This document shows, piece after piece, positions 17,791 through 27,074 of a stretch of DNA of 48,233 nucleotides. Below the pieces are notes generated by a model that searched no databases, was not told where the DNA came from, and saw only the letters and a list, made by a program, of their open reading frames with translations. A program made the position numbers and the translations under genes. Every line of letters starts with the position of its first letter. Position 1 is the stretch's first letter. The DNA comes from Microbacterium sp. UFMG61 (GTDB lineage Bacteria; Actinomycetota; Actinomycetes; Actinomycetales; Microbacteriaceae), in assembly GCF_015354505.1 (NCBI RefSeq), contig NZ_JACAFP010000016.1:1-48233 (forward strand), given 5' to 3'.

Positions 17791-18225
17791 ATGAGCGACG
17801 TCTGGACCGACATCTCGTCCGAGTTCCTGCACCTGTACCCGCGCGGGCGGCGACTTCTCGTCGTCGCAGGAGCGGATGCCGAGCGTTCGCGCCTGGCCGC
17901 CGACGACCTCGCCGCGGCGTTGACCTCCGCCGGTCAGACGGTCGAGCGCGCACACACCTCCGACGGCGCCGAGCAGCCGCTGCGCGACGACATCATCGCG
18001 CCGTTCCGGCAGCGCGAGGACACGGGGTCGGTCCTGATCGTGTCGGGACCGGCAGCGCTCCTGAGCGAGTCCACCAGGGGGATCTGGAACCACATCCTCT
18101 GGCAGCTCGCGGGTGACGAACAGCCGCACTCGATCGCCTCCGCGATCGTCGACGTCTCCGATCCCGCGAACCCCACCCGCCGGTTCGCCGACTACTGCGC
18201 ACTGCCCGCGTCGTTCGGCGCCTGA
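17791..18225 (+). CDS. Small protein of unknown function, degenerate kinase-like
   Basis: This 144-residue protein starts with a hydrophobic strand (RRLLVVAGAD) followed by a helix, then a second strand (SVLIVSGPA), which resembles the Rossmann core of small uridine kinase-like P-loop proteins. The phosphate-binding GxxxxGK[ST] is absent: AERS sits where GKT would be expected. It may be a non-catalytic relative or an unrelated alpha/beta protein. A TAGCCT -10 box lies six bases before the ATG, suggesting a leaderless transcript. Neighbours give no hint of role. Confidence 0.65.
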   Translation: MSDVWTDISSEFLHLYPRGRRLLVVAGADAERSRLAADDLAAALTSAGQTVERAHTSDGAEQPLRDDIIAPFRQREDTGSVLIVSGPAALLSESTRGIWNHILWQLAGDEQPHSIASAIVDVSDPANPTRRFADYCALPASFGA

Positions 18226-18678
18226 CGCCGCCGGCGAGCCTGCCGACCGCCGCGCTGCGGCCGGCATCCCTCCTCGGACGGCCAGCGGTTCGCGGGTGCC
18301 CCGATCGTCCCCCCGACCGAGACACCCGCACGTCCGCCGCGCTCTCCTGCGCGTGCGATCCGCTGTGCCCGACGCTCTTCGCGCCTGCCCCCCCGAACTT
18401 CCGGACGGGCGTCACCGCCACGTCCGGAAGCCGTGACCGGGAATTCTGAGAGGGGCCGCGGCGCCTCCGTCCTCCCCCGTCATGGCCCGCCTGGGGGCAC
18501 GGGCAGGTTCAGGTTATGCACACGGCGAGGCGCGCGGAACGGGTCGGAGGCGTCCTGTCACCCGCCGCGCGCACGCGGGCACTGCAGACCCTGTTTGGCA
18601 CGGGATCCGCGCTCGGGTGTCACCCGGTGAGTACCCGCACCGGAGGCGCCCACTCGACTCTTCGCACCGGATCCCGGG
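18226..18678. other. 453-bp intergenic region with several inverted repeats
   Basis: No convincing gene is present; the short frames have no family features. The clearest structure is CTTCCGGACG (18398-18407) with its perfect complement (18421-18430), a 10-bp stem with a 13-base loop. CGGGTG-T-CACCCG (18614-18626) is another perfect palindrome. The region separates convergent genes, so terminators are expected, but the first hairpin is about 170 bp past the upstream stop codon. Confidence 0.6.
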
Positions 18679-19749
18679 TCAGGAAGGTGTGCTCTCCTGC
18701 TCATCGGACAACAGCATCGCCTCGGCGAGGCGCGGCTGCGCCGCCGCCGACAGGCGGAAGGCACTCGGACTCACACCGACGTGACGTGCGAACTGTGCGC
18801 GCAGCGCACCGGCGTCGAGGAATCCGGAGCGCGATGCCACCGTCGTGAGGTCTTGCGGCGGGACGGCAACGAGCTCCTCCCTCGCTGTATCGAGTCGACG
18901 ACGCAGCAGCCTCTCGGCCAGCGTCTCGTCGGCACCTGAGAACAGGCGGAACAGCTGCCTCCGGCTCACATGCAGTTCGGCGGCCAGCATGTCGATGCTG
19001 AACTGCGCATCGCGATGACGCGCGTCGATGATCCGAATCGCCTCCGCACGCAGCTCGCCCGTCCGACCCGCCTCGCCGTCGCTCGGGAACTGCCGGAACA
19101 GTCCTCGCACGAGAGCGACCAGTGCGGACTCGGTGCCGGCCACCGCCCCGATCCCCTGGTCGGGGTCACGCATCCATTCGTAGAGCATGCGTGCGAAGGC
19201 CGCGCCGGCGGCCCGTGTGAGCGGGGTGTCAGGGAAGACATCAGCACCTCTGGCCAGCACATGCCGATGGTCGGGCAGCGCCGAGACCGGAACGACGACG
19301 CCCGTCGTCGCGCTCACGCCGAACTGCTCCACCGCCGAGCTGCCGAGGCTCGACATGAAGCCCATGCGACCGACGGCCAAGGGCTGCACGCCCGCTGCGG
19401 TGCGCAGCCGCTGCCCGCCCTGGTTCGACATCCCCATGATCACGATGTCCTCACCGCTGGGCGCCCCCCGGTCGTAGCTCACGGTGTGCGGGGTCTCGAG
19501 CGTGCTGTACAGCATCGTCGCGCCGATCGATCGTCGCAGAAGCGCAGCTTCGAAGACGGAAGGATCATGCGCACTCATGGAACCGAAGTTCGACAGCTGC
19601 ATCATCCCCATCTGACCGTCGAGTCTGATCATGTTCGAGGCGATCCAGTCGGGCACAGCCCCGTCCGACGCGCCACCCTCGGGCTCCGCCCCTCCAGCCA
19701 GTCGCCGCGCCCATGCGCTGAGCTGCCCGTCGTCGATCATGCGCGCCAT
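18679..19749 (-). CDS. AraC-family transcriptional regulator
   Basis: The C-terminal 100 residues form the AraC double helix-turn-helix (FSIDMLAAELHVSRRQLFRLF; VASRSGFLDAGALRAQFARHVGVSPSAFR). The N-terminal 240 residues resemble the AraC_binding_2-type ligand domain (SVFEAALLRRSIGATMLY, MGFMSSLG). I chose ATG 19749 because GGGGGA lies about five bases upstream, giving 356 residues; a TTG at 19836 would extend it. It lies downstream of the Lrp gene on the same strand, separated by an 8-bp repeat array and a TGCAA-N4-TTGCA palindrome. Its target is unknown; no obvious regulated operon is adjacent. Confidence 0.85.
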   Translation of the reverse strand: MARMIDDGQLSAWARRLAGGAEPEGGASDGAVPDWIASNMIRLDGQMGMMQLSNFGSMSAHDPSVFEAALLRRSIGATMLYSTLETPHTVSYDRGAPSGEDIVIMGMSNQGGQRLRTAAGVQPLAVGRMGFMSSLGSSAVEQFGVSATTGVVVPVSALPDHRHVLARGADVFPDTPLTRAAGAAFARMLYEWMRDPDQGIGAVAGTESALVALVRGLFRQFPSDGEAGRTGELRAEAIRIIDARHRDAQFSIDMLAAELHVSRRQLFRLFSGADETLAERLLRRRLDTAREELVAVPPQDLTTVASRSGFLDAGALRAQFARHVGVSPSAFRLSAAAQPRLAEAMLLSDEQESTPS

Positions 19750-19831
19750 CGCGTCCCCCAGAACTCTGCGCGCCACCCCCACGGCGTCGCGGCCGATCCC
19801 CGGCCTCACGATAGGCACGCAGCGAGTCGCG

Positions 19832-19845
19832 TGCAATATCTTGCA
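19832..19845. promoter_or_regulatory. TGCAA-N4-TTGCA palindrome, probable araC-family gene promoter
   Basis: A 14-bp palindrome with arms 19832-19836 and 19841-19845 sits in an otherwise GC-rich stretch. On the minus strand it contains GATATT, a plausible -10 box reading into the AraC gene. It could also be an operator. The 8-bp repeat array begins 18 bp upstream of it. Confidence 0.45.
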
Positions 19846-19862
19846 TGTCCGCCGGCGTCAGT

Positions 19863-19918
19863 CGATCAGCCGATCAGCGGATCAGCCGATCAGCCGATCA
19901 GCCGATCAGCGGATCAGT
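19863..19918. repeat. 8-bp tandem repeat, seven copies
   Basis: Seven head-to-tail copies of [CG]GATCAGC (last copy ends in T) fill 19863-19918. The last copy contains the stop codon of the Lrp gene (19914-19916). Every unit holds a GATC. The array lies where the upstream part of the AraC gene promoter would be, so a change in copy number would move upstream DNA by 8 bp per unit. Confidence 0.95.
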
Positions 19919-20423
19919 GGAAGGATGCCGCCACGGAGTTACGGTGATAGTCGAAAACGATGCTCGTGCGGGTCGAGGCGACGCTGCTCTGCGCCGACAG
20001 GTGCTCGAGCACGAACTCGCGCATCTCCGACGAATCGGCCACCGCGATGTGCAGCAGGAAGTCGTCGTCGCCCCCGAGGAAGAAGACCTGGATCACCTGG
20101 GGCAGCGCCCGCACGCGGTCGGCGAACTCGACGATGCTCTCGCGTCGGGCACTCGGGCGCAGACTCACCCCGATGATCGCCTGCAGTCCCGCTCCCAGCT
20201 TCCGTTCGTCGACGCTCGCGTGAAAGCCCGTGATCACTCCCCGGTCGACGAGCGCCCGCAGACGCGCGTGGGCCGTCGAGGGCGCGACGCCCAGGTGTCC
20301 CGCGAGTTCGGCATTCGTCATCCGCCCGTCCGCGCTGAGCAGCTGCACGATCCGCGCATCCACCGCATCGAGCGCCGGCGCCCGAAGGGTGTTCGACGGC
20401 GGGGCCTCAGGCGACGTCTCCAT
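19914..20423 (-). CDS. Lrp/AsnC-family regulator, probable regulator of ald
   Basis: The 169-residue product has the N-terminal Lrp helix-turn-helix (DARIVQLLSADGRMTNAELAGHLGVAPSTAHARLRAL, first part) and a C-terminal RAM effector domain (VIQVFFLGGDDDFLLHIAV). It is divergent from alanine dehydrogenase 115 bp away, the arrangement of AldR in mycobacteria, so it probably senses alanine or another amino acid and controls ald. ATG 20423 is preceded, seven bases away, by a CATAAT -10 box, suggesting a leaderless message; the longer frame runs into the divergent gene. Confidence 0.88.
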   Translation of the reverse strand: METSPEAPPSNTLRAPALDAVDARIVQLLSADGRMTNAELAGHLGVAPSTAHARLRALVDRGVITGFHASVDERKLGAGLQAIIGVSLRPSARRESIVEFADRVRALPQVIQVFFLGGDDDFLLHIAVADSSEMREFVLEHLSAQSSVASTRTSIVFDYHRNSVAASFH

Positions 20424-20430
20424 ACGAACG

Positions 20431-20474
20431 ATTATGCAGGATCCGCTGGACGAGCGAATGTTCTTCAGGCATTC
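20431..20474. promoter_or_regulatory. Lrp/ald divergent promoter region
   Basis: On the minus strand CATAAT (20436-20431) lies seven bases before the Lrp ATG. GAATG-N9-CATTC (20456-20474) is a 19-bp interrupted palindrome of the size expected for an Lrp-type site. Binding by the adjacent regulator is inferred. Confidence 0.45.
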
Positions 20475-20538
20475 TGTCGATGAACCGACGTTTCTGCGAT
20501 TCTGAGATGCACTCACGCAACCGCAATTTGGAGGATCG

Positions 20539-21633
20539 ATGAAGATCGGCGTGCCGACCGAAGTCAAGAACAACGAGAACCGCACCGCGCTGACACCCGC
20601 GGGCGCCGATCGCCTGGTGCACGAGGGGCACCGCGTGCTCGTGCAGTCGGGAGCGGGCGTCGGCTCGGGGATCTCCGACGACGCGTATCGGGCCGCGGGG
20701 GCGGAGATCGTCGCCACCGCCGAGGAGGCGTGGGGCGAGGCAGACCTCCTCATCAAGGTCAAGGAGCCGATCGCCCAGGAGTACGGCTTCCTCCGCTCCG
20801 ACCTCACGCTCTTCACCTACCTGCACCTCGCGGCCGACCGCGCACTCACCACGGCCCTCGTCGACGCGGGCACGACGGCGGTCGCCTACGAGACCGTGCA
20901 GCTTCCCGACCGCAGCCTGCCGCTACTCATCCCGATGAGCGAGATCGCCGGACGCCTGTCGGTCACCATGGGTTCGTACTCGCTGATGCGCTCGGCCGGC
21001 GGACGCGGGATGCTGCTCGGCGGCATCGCCGGAACGCCGCGCGCCGAGGTGGTCGTGATCGGCGGCGGCGTCGCCGGTGAGCATGCCGCAGCGAACGCCC
21101 TGGGCCTCGGCGCGAAGGTCACGGTCGTCGACATCTCGCTGCCCCGGCTGCGCGAGCTCGAGCACCGCTACGGAGGCGCCCTCGAGACGCGTGCGTCGAG
21201 CCGCTACGACATCGCGCACGAGCTGCTCACGGCAGACCTCGTGATCGGGTCGGTGCTGATCCCCGGCGCCGCCGCCCCGAAGCTGGTCACCGACGACATG
21301 GTCGCGGCGATGAAGCCGGGCTCGGTGCTCGTCGACATCGCGATCGACCAGGGCGGATGCTTCGAGGGCTCTCGCCCGACGACGCACGACGACCCGACCT
21401 TCGCGGTGCACGACTCGATCTACTACTGCGTCGCGAACATGCCGGGTGCCGTGCCCGAGACGGCGACCCGCGCACTCACGAACGCCACGCTGCCGTATGT
21501 GTCGGCGATCGCGGGCACGGGCTGGGAAGCCGCTGCGGCGAACGACCCTGCTCTGGCGAAGGGCCTGAACGTGCAGGGCGGCCGCATCACGCTCGACGCG
21601 GTGGCCACGGCACACGGCTTCGCCAACGCCTGA
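20539..21633 (+). CDS. ald: Alanine dehydrogenase
   Basis: The enzyme interconverts L-alanine and pyruvate plus ammonia using NAD. The 364-residue product starts with MKIGVPTEVKNNENR, contains the substrate-binding lysine in LLIKVKEP (about residue 74), the catalytic His in YLHLAAD (about 95), the Rossmann loop GGGVAGEHAA (about 175-184) and the conserved DIAIDQGGCFE. A GGAGG Shine-Dalgarno sequence lies six bases before the ATG. It is divergent from an Lrp regulator and ends at a bidirectional terminator. Confidence 0.96.
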   Translation: MKIGVPTEVKNNENRTALTPAGADRLVHEGHRVLVQSGAGVGSGISDDAYRAAGAEIVATAEEAWGEADLLIKVKEPIAQEYGFLRSDLTLFTYLHLAADRALTTALVDAGTTAVAYETVQLPDRSLPLLIPMSEIAGRLSVTMGSYSLMRSAGGRGMLLGGIAGTPRAEVVVIGGGVAGEHAAANALGLGAKVTVVDISLPRLRELEHRYGGALETRASSRYDIAHELLTADLVIGSVLIPGAAAPKLVTDDMVAAMKPGSVLVDIAIDQGGCFEGSRPTTHDDPTFAVHDSIYYCVANMPGAVPETATRALTNATLPYVSAIAGTGWEAAAANDPALAKGLNVQGGRITLDAVATAHGFANA

Positions 21634-21639
21634 CTCCGG

Positions 21640-21678
21640 GTGCAGAGGGGTCGAGGAACGATCCCCGCCCCTCTGCAC
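21640..21678. terminator. Bidirectional terminator between ald and the aromatic operon
   Basis: GTGCAGAGGGG (21640-21650) and its perfect complement (21668-21678) form an 11-bp stem with a 17-base loop in the gap between convergent genes. Confidence 0.85.
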
Positions 21679-21701
21679 ATCCCGCGAGGCGGCTATCGGC
21701 C

Positions 21702-22535
21702 TCACCCCTCGACGAAGCGGATGACGTTGCGGAGCGTGCCGAGGCGCTCGATCTCGGTGGTGACGACGTCGCCGTCGCGCAGCCATCGAGGCTCGGCCAT
21801 GCCGAGAGCCACGCCACCCGGGGTGCCGGTGAGCACGATGTCACCGGGCCGCAGCACGGTGATCTGCGAGACGTAGGCGATGAGGTCGGCGGCGTCGAAG
21901 ACGAGCTCCGCGGTGTCGCCGATCTGCATCTCCTCGCCGTTCACCGCGCAGCTGATGCGCAGCCCCTCGCTCGGGTCGATCTCGTCGGCGGTGACGATCC
22001 ACGGACCGACCGGCGTCGTGGCGTCGAAGGCCTTGCCCTGCAGCCACTGCAGGGTGCGCTGCTGCCAATCGCGCATCGAGATGTCGTTCGCCACCGCGTA
22101 CCCGAGGATCGCAGCGCGCGCCCGGTCACGATCGGCTCGATACACCTCGGCACCCACGACGACGGCGAGCTCGGCTTCCCAGTCGAGGCGATCCGTGTCG
22201 CGCACGACGATCTCGTCGACCGGGCCGGTCAGGGTGTCGGCGAACTTCGCGAACAGGGTGGGGTACTCCGGCACGGGCCGCCCGGTCTCGACGATGTGAT
22301 CCCGATAGTTGAGGCCGCAGCAGAAGATCTTCGTCGGCCGGGGCACGGGGTTCGCGAACTCGTCGGGCGTGAGGGAGACGCGAGCCGGATGCCGCAGAGC
22401 GGCGTCCGCGCGTTCCCGCCATCCCGGGACGGACACGAGTTCCTGCGCATCCGCCTCGTCGAGCAGCACCCAGCCCGACTCGTCTCCGACCGCAGCGCGG
22501 CTGCCGTCGGCGCGACGCACCGTGGCGAGGCGCAT
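21702..22535 (-). CDS. Fumarylacetoacetate hydrolase (FAH) family protein
   Basis: The 277-residue protein shows FAH family features: KIFCCGLNYRDH, the metal-binding ExE in LDWEAELAVV, the metal-binding aspartate in AVANDIS, GKAFDATTPVGPW and TGTPGGVALG. Members hydrolyse or decarboxylate ring-cleavage products such as fumarylpyruvate. ATG 22535 overlaps the stop of the Rid gene (TGATG), so they are coupled; it is the last gene of the aromatic-CoA operon. A fumarylpyruvate hydrolase-like role fits a gentisate-type route but cannot be proved from sequence. Confidence 0.9.
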   Translation of the reverse strand: MRLATVRRADGSRAAVGDESGWVLLDEADAQELVSVPGWRERADAALRHPARVSLTPDEFANPVPRPTKIFCCGLNYRDHIVETGRPVPEYPTLFAKFADTLTGPVDEIVVRDTDRLDWEAELAVVVGAEVYRADRDRARAAILGYAVANDISMRDWQQRTLQWLQGKAFDATTPVGPWIVTADEIDPSEGLRISCAVNGEEMQIGDTAELVFDAADLIAYVSQITVLRPGDIVLTGTPGGVALGMAEPRWLRDGDVVTTEIERLGTLRNVIRFVEG

Positions 22536-22942
22536 CAGCCCTCCTGCGGTGCCGCGATGTGGGCCACGCCCTGGATCTCGATCATCGCCTCGCGCTGCCA
22601 CAGCTGCGTGACGCCGATGCCGGCCATCGCCGGGTACTCGATGCCCGCGAGCTCACGCCACCGACGACCGATCTCGCGGCCGTTGCGCTGATAGTCGTCG
22701 ACGTCGGTCAGGTAGATCGTGACGTCGACGAGGTCGCTCGGCTGACCGCCCGCCGCGGCGAGGGTCGTGAGCACGTTGGAGAACGCCTGCACGAACTGCT
22801 CGACGATTCCTCCGTCCACGATCGCACCTTCGGCGTTCATGGCCGTCTGGCCGCCGAGGTAGACGAACTCTCCGGCGCGGACGCCGTGGGCGAAGCCGAT
22901 CGGCTTCACGAGAGAGTCGGGGTTGATGATCTGCCGCGTCAT
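22535..22942 (-). CDS. Rid-family protein (YjgF/YER057c/UK114 fold), lacks the canonical Arg
   Basis: The 135-residue protein has the Rid fold (EFVYLGGQTAMN; VQAFSNVLTTLAAAGG; DLVDVTIYLTDVDDY). Archetypal RidA imine deaminases have an arginine in a PAR[ST] motif that binds the substrate carboxylate; here the motif reads YPAMAGIGV, with Met in place of that Arg. It may therefore belong to a Rid subgroup with another function. It is preceded by GAAGGAGA and coupled to the FAH gene. In related aromatic pathways Rid proteins act as aminomuconate deaminases, which the missing Arg argues against. Confidence 0.9.
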   Translation of the reverse strand: MTRQIINPDSLVKPIGFAHGVRAGEFVYLGGQTAMNAEGAIVDGGIVEQFVQAFSNVLTTLAAAGGQPSDLVDVTIYLTDVDDYQRNGREIGRRWRELAGIEYPAMAGIGVTQLWQREAMIEIQGVAHIAAPQEG

Positions 22943-22981
22943 GAGCGGTCTCCTTCGTGTGGTGGACGTATCGGGTGATGG

Positions 22982-25366
22982 TCAGCGCGCGAGCGCATCG
23001 GCGGCCGGTTCGGGCCGCCAGCGCCGGTGGCTCACCGAGGCGTCGGCGAGCGCGTCGCGCACGAGGGCGAGGCGCGGACGCACCGCATCCGTGCGCGACG
23101 ACGGGGGCTTGCGCGACCCGGCGCGCAGCTGAGGCACCCAGTCGGCCCCCGCGCCCCGGTATCCCTGGTCGGCCGCGGCGTGCAGCGTCCACTGCGGATC
23201 CCACAGGTGCGTGCGTCCGAGGGCGACGAGATCGGCACGCCCCGCCAGCAGGATCGAGTTGACGTCGTCGTGGCTCGAGATCGCGCCGACCGCGATCACA
23301 CTGACACCGGCCGGGGCCGCGACGCGGTTGCGGATCGCATCGGCGAAGGGCGTCTGGTAGCTGCGTCCGAACTGCGGACGCTCGTGCGTCGCGATCTGCC
23401 CCGACGACACGTCGATGGCATCGGCGCCGTGCACGATGAACGCCCGGGCGATCTCGACGGCGTCGTCGACGGTGTTGCCGCCCTCGATCCAGTCCTCCGC
23501 CGAGAGCCGGACCGTGAGGGGGCGCTCCGCAGGCCAGGCCGCGCGCATCGCGTCGAAGACCTCGAGCGGGTACCGCAGCCTGTTCTCGAGCGACCCGCCG
23601 TACTCGTCTGTGCGTCGGTTCGAGATCGGCGACAGGAACGACGAGATCAGGTACCCGTGCGCGGCGTGGAGCTCGGCGAGATCGAATCCCGCCGCGGCGG
23701 CGCGTTCGGTGGCGGCGACGAACTCCTCGCGCACCCGGGTCATGGTCTCGCGATCGATCTCTCTCGGCGCGCGGTTCTCCGGCCCGTACGGGAGGGCCGA
23801 CGGCGCCAGGGTGTCCCAGTTGCCGGTGTCGAGGGGCTGGTCGATGCCCTCCCACATCCTGCGGGTCGAACCCTTGCGTCCGGAATGGCCGATCTGCACG
23901 CCGATACGGGCGGTCGAGTGGCGATGCACGTACGACACGATCCGCCCCCAAGCGTCCCGCTGCTCGTCTGTATAGAGCCCTCCGCACCCAGGGGTGATGC
24001 GCCCCTCGTCCGACACGCACACCATCTCGGTCATGACGAGTCCGGCGCCGCCCATGGCCTTGGATCCGAGGTGCACGAGGTGGAAGTCCCCCGGCACGCC
24101 GTCATGCGACGAGTACATGTCCATCGGCGACACCACGATGCGGTTCTTGAGCTCGAGCGTGCCGATGCGGTGCGGACGGAACATGGCGGGCTCGTCGGGT
24201 TCGCGCGCGATCAGCGGCACACCGTGCAGCAGCTCGGCCGCGAACTCCGGGTCTCGCACCGCGAGGTTGTCGAGCGTGATGCGGCGGCTGCGGGTGAGCA
24301 GATTGAACGAGAACTGCAGCGGGTCCTGATCGGCGTACTGGCCGATGCGCTCGAACCACTCCAGCGATGCCTGCGCCGCACGCTGCGTCGACGCGACCAC
24401 CGGGCGGCGCTCGGTCTCATAGGCGTCGAGCGCGACATCGAGCGACGGATGCTCGTGCAGGCACGCCGCCAGCGCGAGCGCGTCTTCCATCGCGAGCTTG
24501 GTGCCGGATCCGATCGAGAAATGCGCGGTGTGCGCCGCATCCCCCAGGATCACGAGGTTCTGGTGGTGCCAGTGCTCGTTCTTCACCGTCGTGAAGTTCA
24601 GCCACTTCGAGTTGTTCGTGAGCACGTCGTGACCGTCGAGCACCTCCTCGAAGAAGCCGCGGAGCCGGTCGACCGAGTACTGGTCGCTCACCCCGGGCGG
24701 GAAGATCTCGTGCTCGGTGGCGTCGAGACCTGCCGCGCGCCAGACGTCCTCGTGCATCTCGATCAGGAAGGTGCTGCCCTGGTCGGAGTACGGGTACCCG
24801 TGCAGCTGCATGATGCCGTGCGGGGTGTGCACGACGGCGAAGGTGAACGCCTCGAACACGCGATCCGTGCCCAGCCACATGTACTTCGACACCCGACGAT
24901 CGAGGTTCGGCCCGAACCTGTCGGCGAACTGACCGCGCACCTGCGAGTTGACCCCGTCTGCGGCGAGCACGAGGTCGTGGTCCGCCATCAGCGCCTCGGC
25001 GTCGGGAGCCGGCGTGCGGAAGAGGATCGTCACGCCGAGCTCCAGACACCGCTGCTGCAGCAGCTGCAGCAGCTCCTTGCGTCCCATCGCGGCGAACCCC
25101 TGCCCGCCGACGGTATGGGTCGTGCCCCCGAAGATGATGTCGATGTCGGTCCAGCGCGCGAACTGCTCGCTCATGCGCTCGGCGATCACGGGGTCGGCGT
25201 TCTCGATGCCGCCGAGGGTCTCGTCGCTGAACACCACGCCGAATCCGAAGGTGTCGTCGGGCGCGTTGCGCTCCCACACCGTGATCTCGTGTGCGGGGTC
25301 GAGCTGCTTCATGAGTGCGGCGAAGTAGAGACCTCCGGGGCCTCCGCCGATGACTGCTACGCGCAT
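22982..25366 (-). CDS. Salicylyl-CoA 5-hydroxylase / 2-aminobenzoyl-CoA monooxygenase-reductase type fusion
   Basis: The 794-residue protein joins two enzymes. Residues 1 to about 390 are a group A flavin monooxygenase ([10 protein letters not shown] dinucleotide site at the N-terminus, AADGVNS, and [17 protein letters not shown]). Residues from about 395 are an old yellow enzyme-type oxidoreductase ([28 protein letters not shown]). This fusion is known in salicylyl-CoA 5-hydroxylase (SdgC) and 2-aminobenzoyl-CoA monooxygenase/reductase. It should hydroxylate, and perhaps reduce, an aromatic acyl-CoA made by the ligase encoded just upstream (stop-to-start gap one base). Substrate choice between salicylyl-CoA and anthraniloyl-CoA is open. 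Confidence 0.92.
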   Translation of the reverse strand: MRVAVIGGGPGGLYFAALMKQLDPAHEITVWERNAPDDTFGFGVVFSDETLGGIENADPVIAERMSEQFARWTDIDIIFGGTTHTVGGQGFAAMGRKELLQLLQQRCLELGVTILFRTPAPDAEALMADHDLVLAADGVNSQVRGQFADRFGPNLDRRVSKYMWLGTDRVFEAFTFAVVHTPHGIMQLHGYPYSDQGSTFLIEMHEDVWRAAGLDATEHEIFPPGVSDQYSVDRLRGFFEEVLDGHDVLTNNSKWLNFTTVKNEHWHHQNLVILGDAAHTAHFSIGSGTKLAMEDALALAACLHEHPSLDVALDAYETERRPVVASTQRAAQASLEWFERIGQYADQDPLQFSFNLLTRSRRITLDNLAVRDPEFAAELLHGVPLIAREPDEPAMFRPHRIGTLELKNRIVVSPMDMYSSHDGVPGDFHLVHLGSKAMGGAGLVMTEMVCVSDEGRITPGCGGLYTDEQRDAWGRIVSYVHRHSTARIGVQIGHSGRKGSTRRMWEGIDQPLDTGNWDTLAPSALPYGPENRAPREIDRETMTRVREEFVAATERAAAAGFDLAELHAAHGYLISSFLSPISNRRTDEYGGSLENRLRYPLEVFDAMRAAWPAERPLTVRLSAEDWIEGGNTVDDAVEIARAFIVHGADAIDVSSGQIATHERPQFGRSYQTPFADAIRNRVAAPAGVSVIAVGAISSHDDVNSILLAGRADLVALGRTHLWDPQWTLHAAADQGYRGAGADWVPQLRAGSRKPPSSRTDAVRPRLALVRDALADASVSHRRWRPEPAADALAR

Positions 25367-25367
25367 G

Positions 25368-27041
25368 TCAGGCTCCTTGCTTCTGGGGCTGGATCCGGGA
25401 CTGCGAGACGGCGGCCTGCGCGGCCGCCCGCTCTCGCAGGATGAAGTGCTGCACCTTGCCGCTGGGATTGCGCGGCAGCTCCGTGACGTACTCGACGCGC
25501 CGGGGGCATTTGTAGACGGAGAGTCGGGACTTGACGTGATCGAGGATGCTCGAGGTGAGGTCGTCCGACGGGATGAGGCCGTCGCGCACCACCGCGAAGG
25601 CGACGACGATCATGCCGCGGTCGTCGTCAGGACACCCGACGACGGCGCACTCGAGGACGTCGGGATGATCGAGGACGGCCTCCTCGACCTCGGGGGCGCC
25701 CACGTTGTAGCCGGCCGTCACGATCATCGAGTCGTTGCGCGCCTGGAACGTGAAGTAGCCGTCGTCGTCCTGCACGAAGGTGTCGCCGGTGACGTTCCAG
25801 CCGCCCTGCACGTAGACGCGCTGACGGTCGTCGTCGAGGTACCGGCATCCGGTCGGACCGATCACACCGAGGCGCCCCGGCTCACCGGCGGGCAGCTCCG
25901 CACCGTCGTCGTCGAGGATGACGGCCCGGTAACCGGGAACCGCGCGCCCCGTCGCGCCGGGGCGGATGTCGTCGCCCGACGCCGACACGAAGACGTGGAG
26001 CATCTCGGTCGAGCCGATGCCGTTGATGAGCCGGAGGCCGCTCGCCGCCTCGACCGCCTCGAAGGTCGAGATCGTGAGGTGCTCGCCTGCCGCGATGCCG
26101 ATCCGCAGCCTCCGGAGTTCGCCGGCGAGCCTTTCTTTGATGATGCTCCGGTATCCCGTCGGCGCGGTGTACAGCACCGAGATGCCGAGCGGCTCGATCA
26201 GCTTGGCGAGCTCGACCGGGGTGGCCCGTTCGACCAGTACCATCGCTCCCCCGCTGCGGAGCGGGAACACGACATTGCCGCCGAGCCCGAACGTGAAGGC
26301 GAGAGGTGCGGTGCTCGCGCTCACATCGTCGGATGTGAGGTGAAGCACGTGATGCCCGAACGTGTCGGCATTCGCGAGGATGTCGCGATGGAAGTGCATC
26401 GTGATCTTCGGCACGCCGGTGGTGCCGCTCGTCGCGCCGAGAAGGGCCACGTCGTCGGCCGCGGTGTCGACCGCGGTGAACGGACCGCTCTTCGTCTCGC
26501 ACGCCTCGATGAGCAGGTCGTGCTCACCGCCGGCCACGATGACGGCCGGCGGTCGGTCGAGTCGGCCGAAGGCGGCATCCGCGTCGTCGAGTCCGCGATG
26601 ATCGACAACCGCCAGAGCCGGTCGCACGCGTGCCGCGATCGGGTGCAGCTCCTGCGTGCGCCAGGCGACCATCGTCGTGACGACGACCATGCCGGCCTTG
26701 AGCGCCCCGAGCCAGCAGGCCACCGTCCACGGCCCGTTGAGCATGCGCAGCAGCACGCGGTTGCCGGGCACCAGTCCGTGGTCCTCGGTGAGCACCTTCG
26801 CGAACTGATCGGCCCGACGCTGCAGATCGTCGTACGACCACGAGGATCCGTCGGCCAGCAGGATCGCGGGCCGGTCGGCGCCGTATCGGTCGATCGTGCG
26901 GTCGAGGAGTTCTGCGGCGGCGTTCAGTCGCTCGGGGTACTGCACCTCGGGGATCGTGAACTCGAGCGTCGGCCACAGATCGGCCGGCGGTAGTGATTCG
27001 CGCGTGTACGTGTCGACGTGCGCGGAGGGGGAAAGCGTCAT
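25368..27041 (-). CDS. Aromatic acid-CoA ligase (2-aminobenzoate/benzoate-CoA ligase family)
   Basis: The 557-residue product is an adenylate-forming enzyme: P-loop TSGTTGVPK (about residues 204-212), [18 protein letters not shown] and the C-terminal catalytic lysine in PRNPSGKV (about residue 530). [16 protein letters not shown] and [10 protein letters not shown] are typical of benzoate- and 2-aminobenzoate-CoA ligases. It should activate the aromatic acid to its CoA thioester in the cytoplasm, feeding the hydroxylase encoded one base downstream. The exact acid is not readable. Confidence 0.92.
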   Translation of the reverse strand: MTLSPSAHVDTYTRESLPPADLWPTLEFTIPEVQYPERLNAAAELLDRTIDRYGADRPAILLADGSSWSYDDLQRRADQFAKVLTEDHGLVPGNRVLLRMLNGPWTVACWLGALKAGMVVVTTMVAWRTQELHPIAARVRPALAVVDHRGLDDADAAFGRLDRPPAVIVAGGEHDLLIEACETKSGPFTAVDTAADDVALLGATSGTTGVPKITMHFHRDILANADTFGHHVLHLTSDDVSASTAPLAFTFGLGGNVVFPLRSGGAMVLVERATPVELAKLIEPLGISVLYTAPTGYRSIIKERLAGELRRLRIGIAAGEHLTISTFEAVEAASGLRLINGIGSTEMLHVFVSASGDDIRPGATGRAVPGYRAVILDDDGAELPAGEPGRLGVIGPTGCRYLDDDRQRVYVQGGWNVTGDTFVQDDDGYFTFQARNDSMIVTAGYNVGAPEVEEAVLDHPDVLECAVVGCPDDDRGMIVVAFAVVRDGLIPSDDLTSSILDHVKSRLSVYKCPRRVEYVTELPRNPSGKVQHFILRERAAAQAAVSQSRIQPQKQGA

Positions 27042-27074
27042 TGCGGTCCCTTCGGAAGCGGATGAGAGGTGGAG

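Noticed and set aside
18482..18848. Short plus-strand frames in the 453-bp gap
   Set aside because: No Shine-Dalgarno or -10 support, Arg-rich composition and overlap with the AraC gene; best read as non-coding.
22982..25366. A frameshifted or artificial fusion of two genes
   Set aside because: The monooxygenase plus old-yellow-enzyme fusion is a known natural architecture and the frame is uninterrupted.
23027..25444. An 805-residue plus-strand frame opposite the hydroxylase gene
   Set aside because: It is antisense to a well-recognised two-domain enzyme and its composition (Arg, Val, Asp-rich with no motif) is typical of high-GC shadow frames.
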